A stretch of DNA of 64,000 bases, taken from positions 11,377,440 to 11,441,439 of the forward strand of contig CM041550.1 of the NCBI GenBank assembly GCA_023238725.1. Reading direction: 5' to 3'. Below the pieces are notes generated by a model. That model ran no database searches and was not told the origin of the DNA. It was given only the letters and a program-made list of their open reading frames with translations. Positions 22,801-35,200 of this stretch are shown here, in pieces. The position numbers and the translations under genes were made by a program. Position 1 is the first letter of the stretch. Every line of letters begins with the position of its first letter. Source of the DNA: Scortum barcoo (taxonomy: Eukaryota; Chordata; Actinopteri; Centrarchiformes; Terapontidae).

Positions 22801-25800
22801 AATTTCTTTACTTCAGTGTCTTTTGACTTTTTGGCCAACATATTGGCATGCCTATAATGATATATCTGTGATAGGCTCACGACTAATTTGCACCATTTAA
22901 AGAACAGAAAGATTTCTAATTGACTCACAGTGTATGTTGGTATCATGATCTCTTTTACATCTTGAATTTTTAAAGACAGTGAAGCCATGAGTTTGAATTA
23001 AAACTGCGCTGGCTACCGAATCCTGTTTGCCCTGCACCACTTGACTCGTGGAGATGTGGGAATACGAGTGGTGTCAGGGGGGATGTTGGCGGCGCAGCTC
23101 CGTTGTGCAGCATTCTCAGGATAGTAATGGGACGCAATCATCAGGCAGCCCCTTGAGTCTGTGTACTGAGGGAAAAACGGCAGGAGCAGAAGAGAGAGGA
23201 GAGAGATTCAAACGAGTGAGCAATAGTGAGGGGAAATACAGGAGCATTTGTATGGTCTTCCTCTGCCACTGAAGTTGTAAAATGGAAACATATTTCTCCC
23301 CTGACAGCTACAGTAGATCTAACCCCCTCTGTGTTCAGCTGCTTATGATGTTGTGCGGTGTAGAGGTGGGCCGCGGGGGTGTCCCAAAGGCTTGTTGTTT
23401 CTTGTCAGAGATTAGATTGAACCAAGCGGCTCTGGTTCATACTCATGCCTGAGAGAAGCCAGCCATCACTGACCACAACTTCTGAGCTTTACTCTGTATT
23501 GCTGCATCCACATTTATTTCCCATTGTAGAATTAAATGTGTTATTTTCATATAGGCTCAACCTTCCTTTGGGGGGGGTGGGGGTGTTTCCATACTGCTGA
23601 ATAGTTGTTGTTGTTTGTGCGGCACACTATACAGTGGTACATTTCTGGCTGCTGGGAATGAAGAAAAAGCATTATACACATTTCTGAGTCATTTTGATCT
23701 TTTGATGTCAGTGTTGATTTCCCACTCAACCTAATCCTGATGCATTTCCAATTTGTGGATTTTAACCTTGATCCCAAGAACCATAAAAAATATCAGACGC
23801 ATAGTATTCTGGGTAAAGGGCTGCTGTAAATGGAGATCACGTTGTATTTATTCACCAAACATTATTAGAGAAAGTGATGACAAACTTAAGCTGAAGTGGT
23901 TGTAATTTTGTTTTGTTGTGTTTATTAGAGATTGTGCCAGCAAGTACATCAGGGTGTTGTACGGGTGTTAAAAATATCAGTTCAAATGTCTCTATGCGGG
24001 TATAGTTGTTTTTTTTTATGTGATGTGAACTTCTCGCAGCTTAGATATAATGGTGGAAGCAGAGAAGGGAAGCACTTGTTCGTCATGTCAATTCCAGCCA
24101 CAACAATGTGACAGGAACACAGTGATTTGACAAAGTAATTGATTTTCCTTCATCAGCTGGGGGAGGTGTTTTAACGACCATTAAAGGTGTTAAGGAAAAA
24201 ATGGCCTGGACTTGATGTTTTTTAACACCAAAACTTCCCAAAACATGTACTTTTTTTAATAATATATGCTGTAGTATTTGGAATTGGTTTGCTCTGTATA
24301 ATCTTTCAACGATATAATCTAAAATTATCTCCAAAAGAAATCCTCATTTTAAATTCAGGATATATTGTGTTTTAATTTTCCATGTGTAGTATCACTCTTA
24401 CAGGTTTTTGGGAATTGTATTTCATGATTGCCTTTGGACTGTACTTAAGTAAATTGCACTGTAATTGTCTGGTAATAGAGATTTTTTAGAAATCACCCCC
24501 TTTGCTGTAATAATCAATTTGATGCATGCTTGTCTGCTCTGTGAGGGAAGAGGTTAGCTGTCCCCCTTAGTTTCAGACAGAAGGTTTAAGGAGGGATCCA
24601 CTGAAGGCATCTGTCAGTGAGGTAAAGAGCGCTGACAGCCATACGTCATCTCTGCCTGGTGCAGGCCCTTGTATTTAAAAGAGTACGGCAGTCAAAAGCC
24701 CATAAAAGTGAGTGACTCCTCGGGAGCATCTGCCACTGCATGCAGGGGGGAGATTCAATGTGAAAAAGGGGAGATAATGTGCTCACTCACTAATGGGCAC
24801 CCGACTAGACACAGGCTCATTTTTCACATCATGTCATCTGTACGGTTTGAATAAAAGTAATGGCCACAATGAGCCTGGATCTCTCCCAGCCATTATGGCT
24901 TTTGCTTCCTCACTTTTATTTGTGTTGACTTGTACAGTCGGAGGAGATGACAGTCTACGGGCCTGTGGATCAGTCAGAGTGATGATCTGCACTGCTCTCC
25001 CCTGCTGCTGACAGGTCCCTTCTTTCTGGCAGGCATGTGAGGCCAGAATGCCTCACTACGTCATATCAAATGCTGTAATCTGACAGAATAAAGGGATTTG
25101 CACACTGGGGACATCACAAACTCTGTCTTTTGTAATTTTCTGACAGAGACAGAAGGGGGAAATGAAGGGGTTTCTACAGTTTCGTGTAGTAAGAATTAGT
25201 GTCAGTCAAAGTTAAGTGGCTATTTTAAGATAAATAGGAGAGGATTTCTGTGGCATGTTTTGGGGCATTGGGCTTTAAAAGACTATGCTAATGTGAGGAG
25301 ATACTGATTGGTCATTGGATGTTTTCATTTCCTGAACATTCAGAGTCGCAGGACACAGTGTGTCTAAATATCCATTCTGAAAAGGTTAGTGCGTAATTAA
25401 CGCTTAAATTCACTGCCACTGTCAGCCATGTTCAGTTCAGAATAACAATAGATGTTCAGATGTTAATCTTTTCATCTTTGAGGTACACTGTGCACAGAAA
25501 CATACAAATGCACAGAGATAATAATGATAATAAAAATACTAAATAATTAATAATAATGCTTTTTGTGTATTTGTGGTGTATTATTGCTTCAGGCCTCTTG
25601 CATAACATAAGCATTTAATGTATGTGGAAAGGGTGAGAAAAACCTTAATATTATATAACATATTTTATGCTTCATCAATTACCTTTGAAATAAAGGAATG
25701 TTTTGTGTCAGCCCCCATAAAAAATGGGAAGACGGATGAGAAAACAAGTGATTTCCTTATTAGGTGCAGGAGTCAAAGGCCTTCTTCCAGAGCTGTGGGC

Positions 25801-26850
25801 TTCAAGAGCCCAGAAGATTAAGACATATATTGGATTCATGATGGAGGCCACAAAGTTCATTTTCAAAATAAAACAGAATATTATTCACAGTCCTTTTAAA
25901 ATTCAGATTGCCAGCTGACCTGTGACTTGGAAGTAGTGTATTACATTTTCAATGAGCTGCTGCTATGTCACTAGAAGGAAAAATCCCATTTCTTGCTCCT
26001 CTGCCATGGGAATAATGGGATTAGATCAACCATAGTTTAAGGAACTATGAGAGAAACACATATGTTGTAAAATTTAATTTTGACATCTCAGATTTTGCTT
26101 TGTTTTCCTTTCAAATTGTAACCCTTTTACTGCAAGCTGCGTTAATTCTTGAAAGAAATGGAACTGAGAGAGCTATCTGATTGTGAGCCACACTGAGACA
26201 ACACTATAGTGAGGGAAACGAAAACAGTCCTGCTTTGTAAGGCTGTGAAAATCTCCCACCGGTGATATTATAAGAGACACATGCACACAGCTCTGGCTGA
26301 TTTTCATATATATTAAAATCACTACCTACTGTGGCATATGAAATTGTGCAAACCGCTAAGGCCTAAGCTTACCATTGGAACTTCTGCTTCTCTTTGATTC
26401 AGATTTTCCTCTCGATTCTCTGACCCTAAAAAAAGGTGGCCAATAATCTCATTCACACACTGTTTCCATCATAGACCCCCACGTACCCTACATAAGACCA
26501 TAGAAGTAATATTGACATTGTTCAGTTGCATGAAAAGTTGCATGTCATACACAAATATTATGAAAAGTTAACACTTTCCTCCGAGCCATACCCACTCAGA
26601 GCTTCCAGTACAATAGAAATATCCATTTAAACCCTCCCTGAAGACAATGGGAAGCTGTGTGTATGTACAGTACTTGCAGTGAAATATCAATATCATATTC
26701 ATTCCAAATTCTAATTTCACCATTACAATATGGAGAGCTTTGAGATATTGAAGAAGCATCCTGAGCATAATCAGTCAATAGACCTGGTGGAGGGCTGCAC
26801 CACACATGGTAATAAAGCCACAACTTCAGCATGGTGAGCTCATACCCATA
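19870..26850. other. Unique non-coding tract
   Basis: No gene recognised. An (AAC)n run of about seven units lies at 21807-21829, and a GGGGGGGTGGGGGTG run at 23568-23584. The minus-strand frame at 26596-27177 (193 codons) overlaps the end of this tract. It is among the longest in the window but its product has no recognisable domain. A regulatory-looking block at 24590-25110 is listed separately. Confidence 0.55.
24590..25110. promoter_or_regulatory. Regulatory-looking non-coding block
   Basis: About 500 bp of moderate-GC, low-repeat sequence with several CpGs (ATACGTCATC near 24642, CACTACGTCATATC near 25054). The two TACGTCAT words are CRE/ATF-like half-site variants about 410 bp apart. 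No frame spans it. It looks like a conserved non-coding element. Confidence 0.25.
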
Positions 26851-27330
26851 GTACCCCCCATCCAACCCCCATCTCCCTGCACCAATGCCTGCCTCATCAC
26901 TCCACACAAAATATCCCACCCTTAATTGGTCTGTGCTCCTCCAACATGTTTGTAATGAAAAAAGCAGCACATAATTCTTAGTTTGTTGGCTGGCAGAGCC
27001 CAATTTACAAAAGTGGAGGTTGGTGATAAGCAGAGACAGTACGGCTGTGGAGTGCTCAGAACAATGAATCACCCCGCTGCCAGGGTTGAGCAGAATATAA
27101 TTGAGTCCAACATCTCTGAGCACTTTCACCATAATTAATGATAATCTGTAACAGAGGAATCTGAGATTCCAGTTCACAGAACTGTTTAATTAGGCCCAGT
27201 AATGAAAGCACAGGCACTACAAGAATATGGCCGGCCTCATGATTAATGATTTGTGCTACTGAACACAAAAGTGCTGCACCGTTAACTCCAACGGATGCTG
27301 CTGTGTCTCCCTGGCATTTACAGAACACCA
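26850..27330. promoter_or_regulatory. Regulatory-looking block rich in TAATTA cores
   Basis: TAATTA occurs at 27132-27137 and 27187-27192, with GATTAATGAT near 27241, all within 120 bp of otherwise mixed-composition sequence. Such spacing is typical of homeodomain-bound enhancers. The overlapping minus-strand frames have stops in all sensible continuations and no recognised domain. Confidence 0.25.
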
Positions 27331-28779
27331 AAATACATATGGAGCTGTTTGCTTCCCCTATATAAAACAGGATAAATACTATGTTTTGTTTTTCTATATG
27401 CATATGCTCATGTTGTTTATCCTTTTAGTGCTCAGGATTAGCCAAAACAGTTTTTCACCTCTAGTGGAATTACAAAATTTCCGAATTAACTGATAAATAA
27501 AATTTTTACATAACACTTCAAGATACTTCTGAATGTCTGTCCATGTATATTAGTGTATCGCAATGATCAGTGTTCACTGTTTGGTTTAATATAAAAAATG
27601 GCCAACTGTGCCCCTTTTAATAGAGCTAAAAATAGCACAGTCCCATAAAAAGAAGTCAGTTTGTTAATAACGATCATGTTTGTTAATTGGTATATTTATT
27701 ACATTTTATAAGAAGAAATGTTAAAATGTGATGAAAGATTGCATGAAATCAAATATCAGCCTTAAAATATGTTTACATGCTTTTGGTGACTGTGTTGTGG
27801 TAAAACACCCTTTCAAACTGAACATGGTGACTTTGTCTTTTCTTGGCTGCACAGCCAGTAAAACCATTGTTTACCTATACAGTTATGATAAAGCCCTGTG
27901 CAGAAAGATTGGCATGTGACAGAAAAATAATGTGTGGTAGCATTCACTCAAGTAATAAAAAAGGACATAAGAATTGAGGTCTTTTACTTAAAAGTATGGA
28001 TTACATTATTGAATGAAATGCTCCAGCTCCTGTTTGTGCCTCGCAGGCATCTTTGTGGTTATTTCCTGGTAGTATAGCCAGAGTTCTGCGACTTCATAAC
28101 ACAGAGGCAGGCAGAGCTCTGCAGTGGCTATGTGCTAGACTGGCTCCACCTTTTAAATTGGTATCATGAAATGCACAGTAATACAGTCATACCATTACAG
28201 AAACAAAATAAGATTTTTGTTTGGCATGAATTGGATTTCTACCCAGAAACAAAAAGCTATTAGTCACTCCCTGTCAGTTTGCTGACTGCTTCGAGTTTGA
28301 TGTTCTTGCGTGCTAGACCTCTGAAGTTAAATTTCACACTTACTTGCATATTTTAAACATAATGCTTCCTTTGGTGAAAATATGGTTTGGCAAATCAAGA
28401 GTCATGCTAAGAGACTTAATAGAAAGATCAGACCATTTTAAAATAATAGGAACAATATGCTGCGTGGGAACCTACTATTCATTTTATTCAACACACATTT
28501 AAGTAAAATGTTGAAGTCTCCATCAAGCAGACACAGGGCTTGGGAAACGACAGTGTGAAAGGCAATAAGCCCAGAAAACCAGGCACAGAAGCTCAACCCT
28601 CATAAATCTATGACAAAACTTTCCAAAAATGAGAAAGAGGACACACGAAAAAAAAGAGAAAAATAGATGTATTCCTGCGAAAGAAATGACTGTAACCACC
28701 CACCCCCTTGCCCTCCCATTCCCCATGTCTAAATCTTGTTTAGTTCTTTAATTCTACAGTTTCTGACCTGGATCTGGCC

Positions 28780-29060
28780 ATCGCTGCACATGAAAGAAAT
28801 TACAAAAGCCTCTCAGTCACAGCAGCCCAGCTTCCTCCTGCACCACAGCATTTGTCATTGCCAAAACAGCAGAGTTTAATTAAGTGTTGTGAGCAGCCTA
28901 GTGAGAAACACACTTTAAATTAAACCTCTGAACATGCTGCTATTGGTTCTTTACCTTCTCAACAATCAGCGGGGTATACGGCATAAATTTCTATCTCTCA
29001 AGGGGGAAGGCAGCTGCTGCACCTCTAGCGATTCATAAACGGCTTGCCTCCCCAAGAGCA
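28780..29060. promoter_or_regulatory. Regulatory-looking block with NKX and homeodomain-like sites
   Basis: TTAATTAAGTG (28876-28886) overlaps a palindromic homeodomain site with an NKX2-type TTAAGTG. AAATTAAACC follows 40 bp later. The surrounding sequence is non-repetitive and moderate in GC. This is a motif-based guess. Confidence 0.22.
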
Positions 29061-31604
29061 ATCTCTATTACACCGCATTTCATTATAGCCCAGTTTGGAA
29101 ACAGCAAGCAGATGAATGTGATAATTAATGTCCCTTCCCAACTAAACATTTTATTTACTCTTGATGAATTAACGGTCGTTATCAGGGTTAAAAAAAACCC
29201 ATGTACTGTATGTTGGTGCATCTGTGTAGGTGAAAAGAATTACATGGCAAATTATCTTCTGAGGCATCACACAATTCTTGGTGCAAGAGAAGGAATTAAT
29301 TCAATCCTCTGTATAATAATGGATTGTTTCAAGTTGGTATGCATTTTGATTCAGCTATGAATTTGTAAGTATGCCTTTTTATAATATCACAGGATACATC
29401 AGTTGAGTCAATGGGAACAGCAAAGGGAGAAGATAGAAGAGGCCAGTGGCTCTTACATCTGCAGCAAAGGCAGTGCTTTTGTTAAGTGGCATTTGAATTG
29501 GCCCTGGAGGTTTTAAGACGCATAGTATTATGATCTTAAAAATCCACCTTAACAAAACGGAAAAGTCAGACACGCAAATGCCTAAAATTAACATTAATTG
29601 GCACATTGGACTTCAAACAGTGATATGCATTATTGATCATCTGTCATCATGGTGTGTCTCAGTGTCGTGTATATATACAGTATATATACTAACCACAGAC
29701 TAAGCATGATTAAAAGATTAAATCTGATTATTAGGATCAACACACTGGTTTTGTTGTTTTGATAGAATTTATTGACAAAAAATATTAAGAAGTATTGCCT
29801 CTGTAGCCAAAACTTTATATACAATACATATGTATATGCCACAGACTCCACTGTGAACCTGCTGTGAAATGTTACTTTATTGTTATTATTTTATTATATA
29901 TATTATTTTTTAAGTCAGTCCCACAAACACTATCCTGGCAATGTAAATATTCATTAGTGCACCAAATCCATGATTAAAAATAGTCTCAGACGAATGCACA
30001 ATAAAACTACAGGAAATTATATGGCTTTTTCCACACATGAAATGATGTACCATTTTTAAGGATTCACAACTTCATTATAGAAAGGAATGGGCAAGGGCTT
30101 TAGTGTAAGCATCAAAGATAGCAAATTATTTAAAGACATTATTGTTTTTTTTGTCAAGAATAACAAAAATGTAGTAATTAAACTCATGGATTTGTTTTTT
30201 GCATAACGGCAGTGGACCTTAATGTTGTTGCAAATGTTTTATTCAACTCCATGTACTACTCCTCCGTCACCTCAAGTGTAGCCCTGCTCTTTAAAGTGTA
30301 GTATAGCTGGGTTCCTATCAGGGCTGAGTGGTTAAAAAAGTCTTGTGCCCATATAACATGTAACAAGCCAATCCCTGGCACAAACACAGAAACCAATCAA
30401 ACTCAGCCCACATGAACCTTAAACAAAGGTGGAGGTACATTTTCTATCCTTGTTGGATGACATTTCCTTGTCCTCCCGTTGCTGCTGCTCCTACGTTTGA
30501 GTGATCAGACAGCCATTACAAGGTCCAGGTTTATTAGCAAGACCATATAGGCCCAAAGCTGGATGTGGTAGAGGTGTAATTCTCTACAAAGTGTGTCACG
30601 TTAACTCTGTTGACTGATCCACACAACAGCTGGTTGAGAGGACCTCTCACACCTGCAGCAGCCCAGCGAGGGAGCAACGATGTCTGTACCTCTCCACAGT
30701 GCAACCGGAAAGAAGCCTTGACATGCTTTTCATAGCTGGCTTGTTCATGGAGCAGGCAGTCACGTCTACAAGGCAGTTTCCAAGTGCTAAATTGGATGAA
30801 GCGTCTTGTCTGAAGTGTCTCCACTTCACTTACAGTATACTTAACATATATGGAAAAACTTACAATTAATTAACAGCATAATGTAAAAAAAACTGGCTAT
30901 TTGTATTTTTTGATTTTTTTTTATCTATGTTTACAGTTCAAACACAATGATAATTTGCCTTTGATGGAAATCATTTGCAAACGCTTTGCTGTTGTAGTTC
31001 AAAATCGCCGTTAACGCTCTACGTTTCAGCAGCTAATTGTAACTTATTTGATAGGAACTGTGTAATCAGTCGTATATAATAAATCTGAGATTAAAGGAAG
31101 CATGGTTTACATGGAACCCTGGCGGTAGATAACTTACCCCAGTTTCACAGAAACAACGTCGTGCAAAATGTATTGGGACCTATTAAGGTCAGAGTTGGAT
31201 CCCGTTCATCGTTGATCATTTAAGGATGCTCCTCTGCTCTTCCTCTTTGGAATGCCAAATGATATATGATCACTTCTACGCCGCTAGTTAATGTACACTA
31301 TTAGCTCTGTATTTAAACATGATCATGTAATTGATTCACAAATTGATTTATTGATGTTAATTCAAGTGTTTCATGTATTAATCACAGTAAAGAAATTAAT
31401 TTAGTATATTTTATGAGCTGTTGTGCGATCAACTAATGATATGAATTAATCAACTTTAATAAGAATTCAAACACTATTGTTCAGCTAATTTGTCACTTTG
31501 TTAGAGGGGGAATGAGCAAGGGCCTCTTGATTTACAACACATAACTCTACTGGAGTATTTTAGGGAATTACACCACTTATTTGTTGGGTTACGTGCAGTT
31601 ATCT

Positions 31605-31634
31605 GTTTATTAGGTACACCTTTACCTAATAAAC
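31605..31634. repeat. Perfect 11-bp stem with 8-base loop
   Basis: GTTTATTAGGT (31605-31615) and ACCTAATAAAC (31624-31634) are exact inverse complements around ACACCTTT. The TTTATTAGGTACACC word is one I have met in dispersed fish repeats, so this may be the remnant of such an element rather than a functional hairpin. No terminator role is implied in a nuclear genome. Confidence 0.75.
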
Positions 31635-32029
31635 CTAATTACTTGTGGGGTCACTAGATGTGGATTTAATTTGATATGAAATTTGCAATCATAATGTTTT
31701 GTTTTTTTTTTTTGTATTACGGTCCAGTGTTTTTATTTGGATTGCAGTTTCCACTTGCATTGTGAATTTAAAGGGAACTGACCCCAAGCTTTTGTGTCTT
31801 TTGTCATCCCTTAAAGTAGAACTTTACACAACACAACGCAGTGTGTAATAAACCTGTTTTCACTCTTTGCTTTGAGTAAACACTGCAAGTGTTTTACACT
31901 CCAGAGAGCCATTGAAGTAGTTCATTAGTGGCTATGTCATGTCTTTAAAGTATTGATCTCTCCAGTCAATGGAAAAATAACAACCCGGTTATAAGCTACT
32001 TGTCCATAGCGATGGGCAACATAAATTAT

Positions 32030-32290
32030 TTAAAAAGGGCAGATTCACTGCGGCCATGGAGCCATCAATCATAAGATATGGCAATGACAAAAAAGCTGTG
32101 CTTCACAGGTCCCTCCTATCTCCCCCCAGAACAATTCTATCAGCCAGGTGACTGTGAGGAGGCAGGATGACCTGATGTCACTCACATTGTTGCCTCTGCC
32201 TTTGAAGGGTCCGGCTCTCCTCTCAGCCCTGGAATGGGATGGCTAAATAGATTCTCTGTGTTTACCGCTGGCCTCCCTCCCAGTGCACAC
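32030..32290. promoter_or_regulatory. Regulatory-looking block with PBX-HOX and forkhead sites
   Basis: ATCAATCA (32064-32071), whose complement TGATTGAT is the classical PBX-HOX site, and TGTTTAC (32259-32265), a forkhead core, lie within 200 bp of mixed, non-repetitive sequence. There is no coding frame. It is among the stronger enhancer-like blocks by motif content. Confidence 0.28.
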
Positions 32291-32299
32291 TTCAATTTG

Positions 32300-35200
32300 T
32301 TAACAATAAAAGGTGGACAGAAGAGTTGGAGTTTCCCAAACAATGGATGAATTTTTTATCAAATGGATGAATTGAGTTGCAAGTGGCACAATATTTATTC
32401 ATAGGGCCTTTATTCAGAGAGATTCCATTGAAAAGTGAACAATACAAGATGTGTAGAGGTTTGTGGGAGCTAGAGTTTCCTTATCCTGTGCTAGCTGAGG
32501 GTAAACAGGATTAATGAATCATGATTTACATGTCAGGTTTTCCATCCTGATATTTGCTGTTTGAAGAAGATATGCCTTTTGTGGACACATTTGGAACAAT
32601 CAAAAATGAAACACTACACTTAAACTATATAAAGATGTGTTCATCCTGTTACAATCTTTGTAAAGACACTATATGAAGGCAAGAAAGTACAATGCACACT
32701 CAAAGGTGGCAGCTCTATATCAGTGTCAAGTTACTGATGTAGCAAATACTTCGGGCCTTGCTTGGTTGAGCCTTTTTTCAAAATCCATCATCTGTTTTTT
32801 TCTGTTTTTATTTTTGCACAACTATGATCACAGATATGATCACTGATAATCTGGGATTTTTGTTTTTGCAGCGTGGAAGGTGACCTTTTAAGTTAGCAGT
32901 TTTAATAGTAGTACTAGACTGTTTTTTAGTTGTATTAAAATGTTCTTCTCATTTGTTGTAAAGTGGAGCTAAATTGTTATGCAACAGAACATTTTCACAT
33001 GCTGAAAGTAATGCAATGTGGTACATTAAGTTCAAAAGGAAACTGAACTGACTGTAACTGCCTTTTATTGGCAGAGGTTAATATTTCTGTTCAAATAGCC
33101 ACCTACATTTAACACATTGTATGATTATACTGCAGGTATGGCTTTATTAATAAACAGAACAACCTTTCATTTTAAGTACTATAATCTGATTGGATGTGCT
33201 GTAGTAATTCATGGTCATAATATGTGTCCTTTTGTCTAGTATAAATCACCCTCCCAAAAAATGAAGCCACCCCTGCATGAAGGTGTACCTTAATAGCAGC
33301 TCATCAGAAACACATTTTGCAAGAGCATCATAAATAAAGCCATGAAAAGGCAGCCAAGCAAATAAAAAACACAGGGAGACACTTAAGTGTGGCAGTCGTG
33401 TCTTTGAGTTTGAGTTTCAAAACGCCACTTTGATTAATAATTGATTATACAAACCCATGCCACATGAAAGGCAGGAAGAGGAGCCATTCTCGTGAACGGC
33501 CAGCCAGTCAAACGGCACTTTGTTGTTTCAAATGCTCCCCTGCATATCGGTACCATGGTCAGTCCTCTAACCAACCTGGAGCTGTGCAACAAAGACAGCC
33601 TGACAAAGTGCCGGCGCTGCCCTGATGAAACGAGACATGCAGGGATATGAATGACTACATCTAAGGGGTAATTGCTGCAGAGCAGGAGCCTCCTACCTCG
33701 TTTCATTTAGTCTATTAGCAATTTATGGCTGGTCTCACTCAGCTCTACACAGGAGGGGTTTGATCTAAATTCTCATGAGCTTTTAGGTGAGGCTGGGACC
33801 CAGTAGAGAGCCTTGGGGGGAAGAAAAGGGTTTCACTTACTACTGTTTTAATTCTCTTTGGCTTATCATTAATTTGTTGTCACAGAAGAAAGGTGAGCAT
33901 CACATAAATCTAATTAAAGTTAATGGGATTATGATCCCATTCTCTGTGTCTCTGAAGTCCTGTTTTATACTTGTGTAGGCAACTAAAGGATTCTTCTTCT
34001 TATTGCCTCATCACTTTGCCTCTATGCTTGATTTTATACATATGATAGTCTCAGAGTCAAGTTGATTATCTTATTCTGTTATATTTACAATTACTGATTA
34101 CGGTAGACAGAAGATCTAGTAGATGTAAATGTAACACCAGTGTAGTCAATATTGCAAAACAAAATTTAGTAAAATCTGATGAAAAAATATGAAAAGAAAA
34201 AGTAGAATTTGAGACAGCAGAAACTATCCTCCCTTAACACCGCAGCTGAAATAAAGCCAGTCCAGCAGTCTATAGAGACAGGTGCTTTTCTGCCTGGTGG
34301 TTGAAGTTCATGGTAGGGGTTCAGGCCGAAAGCAAAGGTGTTGGTGCTATCAGAGGCCCCGCTGGCTAATGCCTGGTGTCAGCCCCCCACCGACAAGGAT
34401 GCAGATCTGGATGCATTGGGGTGGGGGTTCTGACTGGTCCAGCAACAACAGGCAGACAGTGTAGGCAGGCTAACTCTGTGTGATGGCTTCATGCCGCTCT
34501 GGCCCGATGGCCAGCGCACCAAGACATCGCGTTCATGTTAGCTAAGACTCGGATATGTTTTGGAGTCGGCAGTGTTTAGAATTAGAGGTTGTTTGGTTTT
34601 AACAGCAGCGTCAATTAAATATATCCCTGCAGTTTTATGGCCTAACAATGACAGAAGGATTTCCAGGATAAAGGGCTATTTTTAAGAGATACAAGTGTTG
34701 TAGAAAACCTTTAAACAACTCTGACTGGCTTTTCACATAATTGAATAATCTGTACCAATATATCTTTCTTATTGAACTACTGAACTTTCATTGATCCATC
34801 TAGTATTTTTCTCAACCATACACTGCATGTACAATTGAGGGGATTATTGTGGACTGTGCTTGTTCAACACTTCTTAAAACATTTGAGTTAGCCAAAACAT
34901 AAGAATGATTTGTGATCCAGAGGCAAAAGTAGCATGATATGAGAACATTGTTGCACTTTTATGCAACAACATGAAAACAGATAGTGAAAAATAGAGCCTA
35001 TTCTCCATCCTTGCCACTCCCCTCCTACTGTGCCGGACCATGTGGCTCCAGTGAATGACAGTTCTGGTGTTTGCTGTGAAACTCTCTGTGGCACCTCCCT
35101 CCACAGGGGACTCTGAACCACCAGCCCACAGGAGTGACTACCACTGGGAGGGCCGAGGCCTCGCGCTTCCTCCCCTGGATGACCTCTGACACACCCAGTT

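Larger units (their letters stand above)
27400..32020. other. Unique non-coding tract
   Basis: AT-rich with no gene recognised. Near 29669-29689 the self-complementary word GTATATATAC occurs twice, separated by one base. TATTATTTTATTATATATAT-type sequence is at 29880-29910. A regulatory-looking block and a perfect stem-loop inside the tract are listed separately. Confidence 0.55.

Noticed and set aside
26596..27177. 193-codon minus-strand frame
   Set aside because: No recognised domain, with Trp, Tyr and Cys-rich chance-like composition. The TAATTA cores beneath suggest a non-coding element instead.
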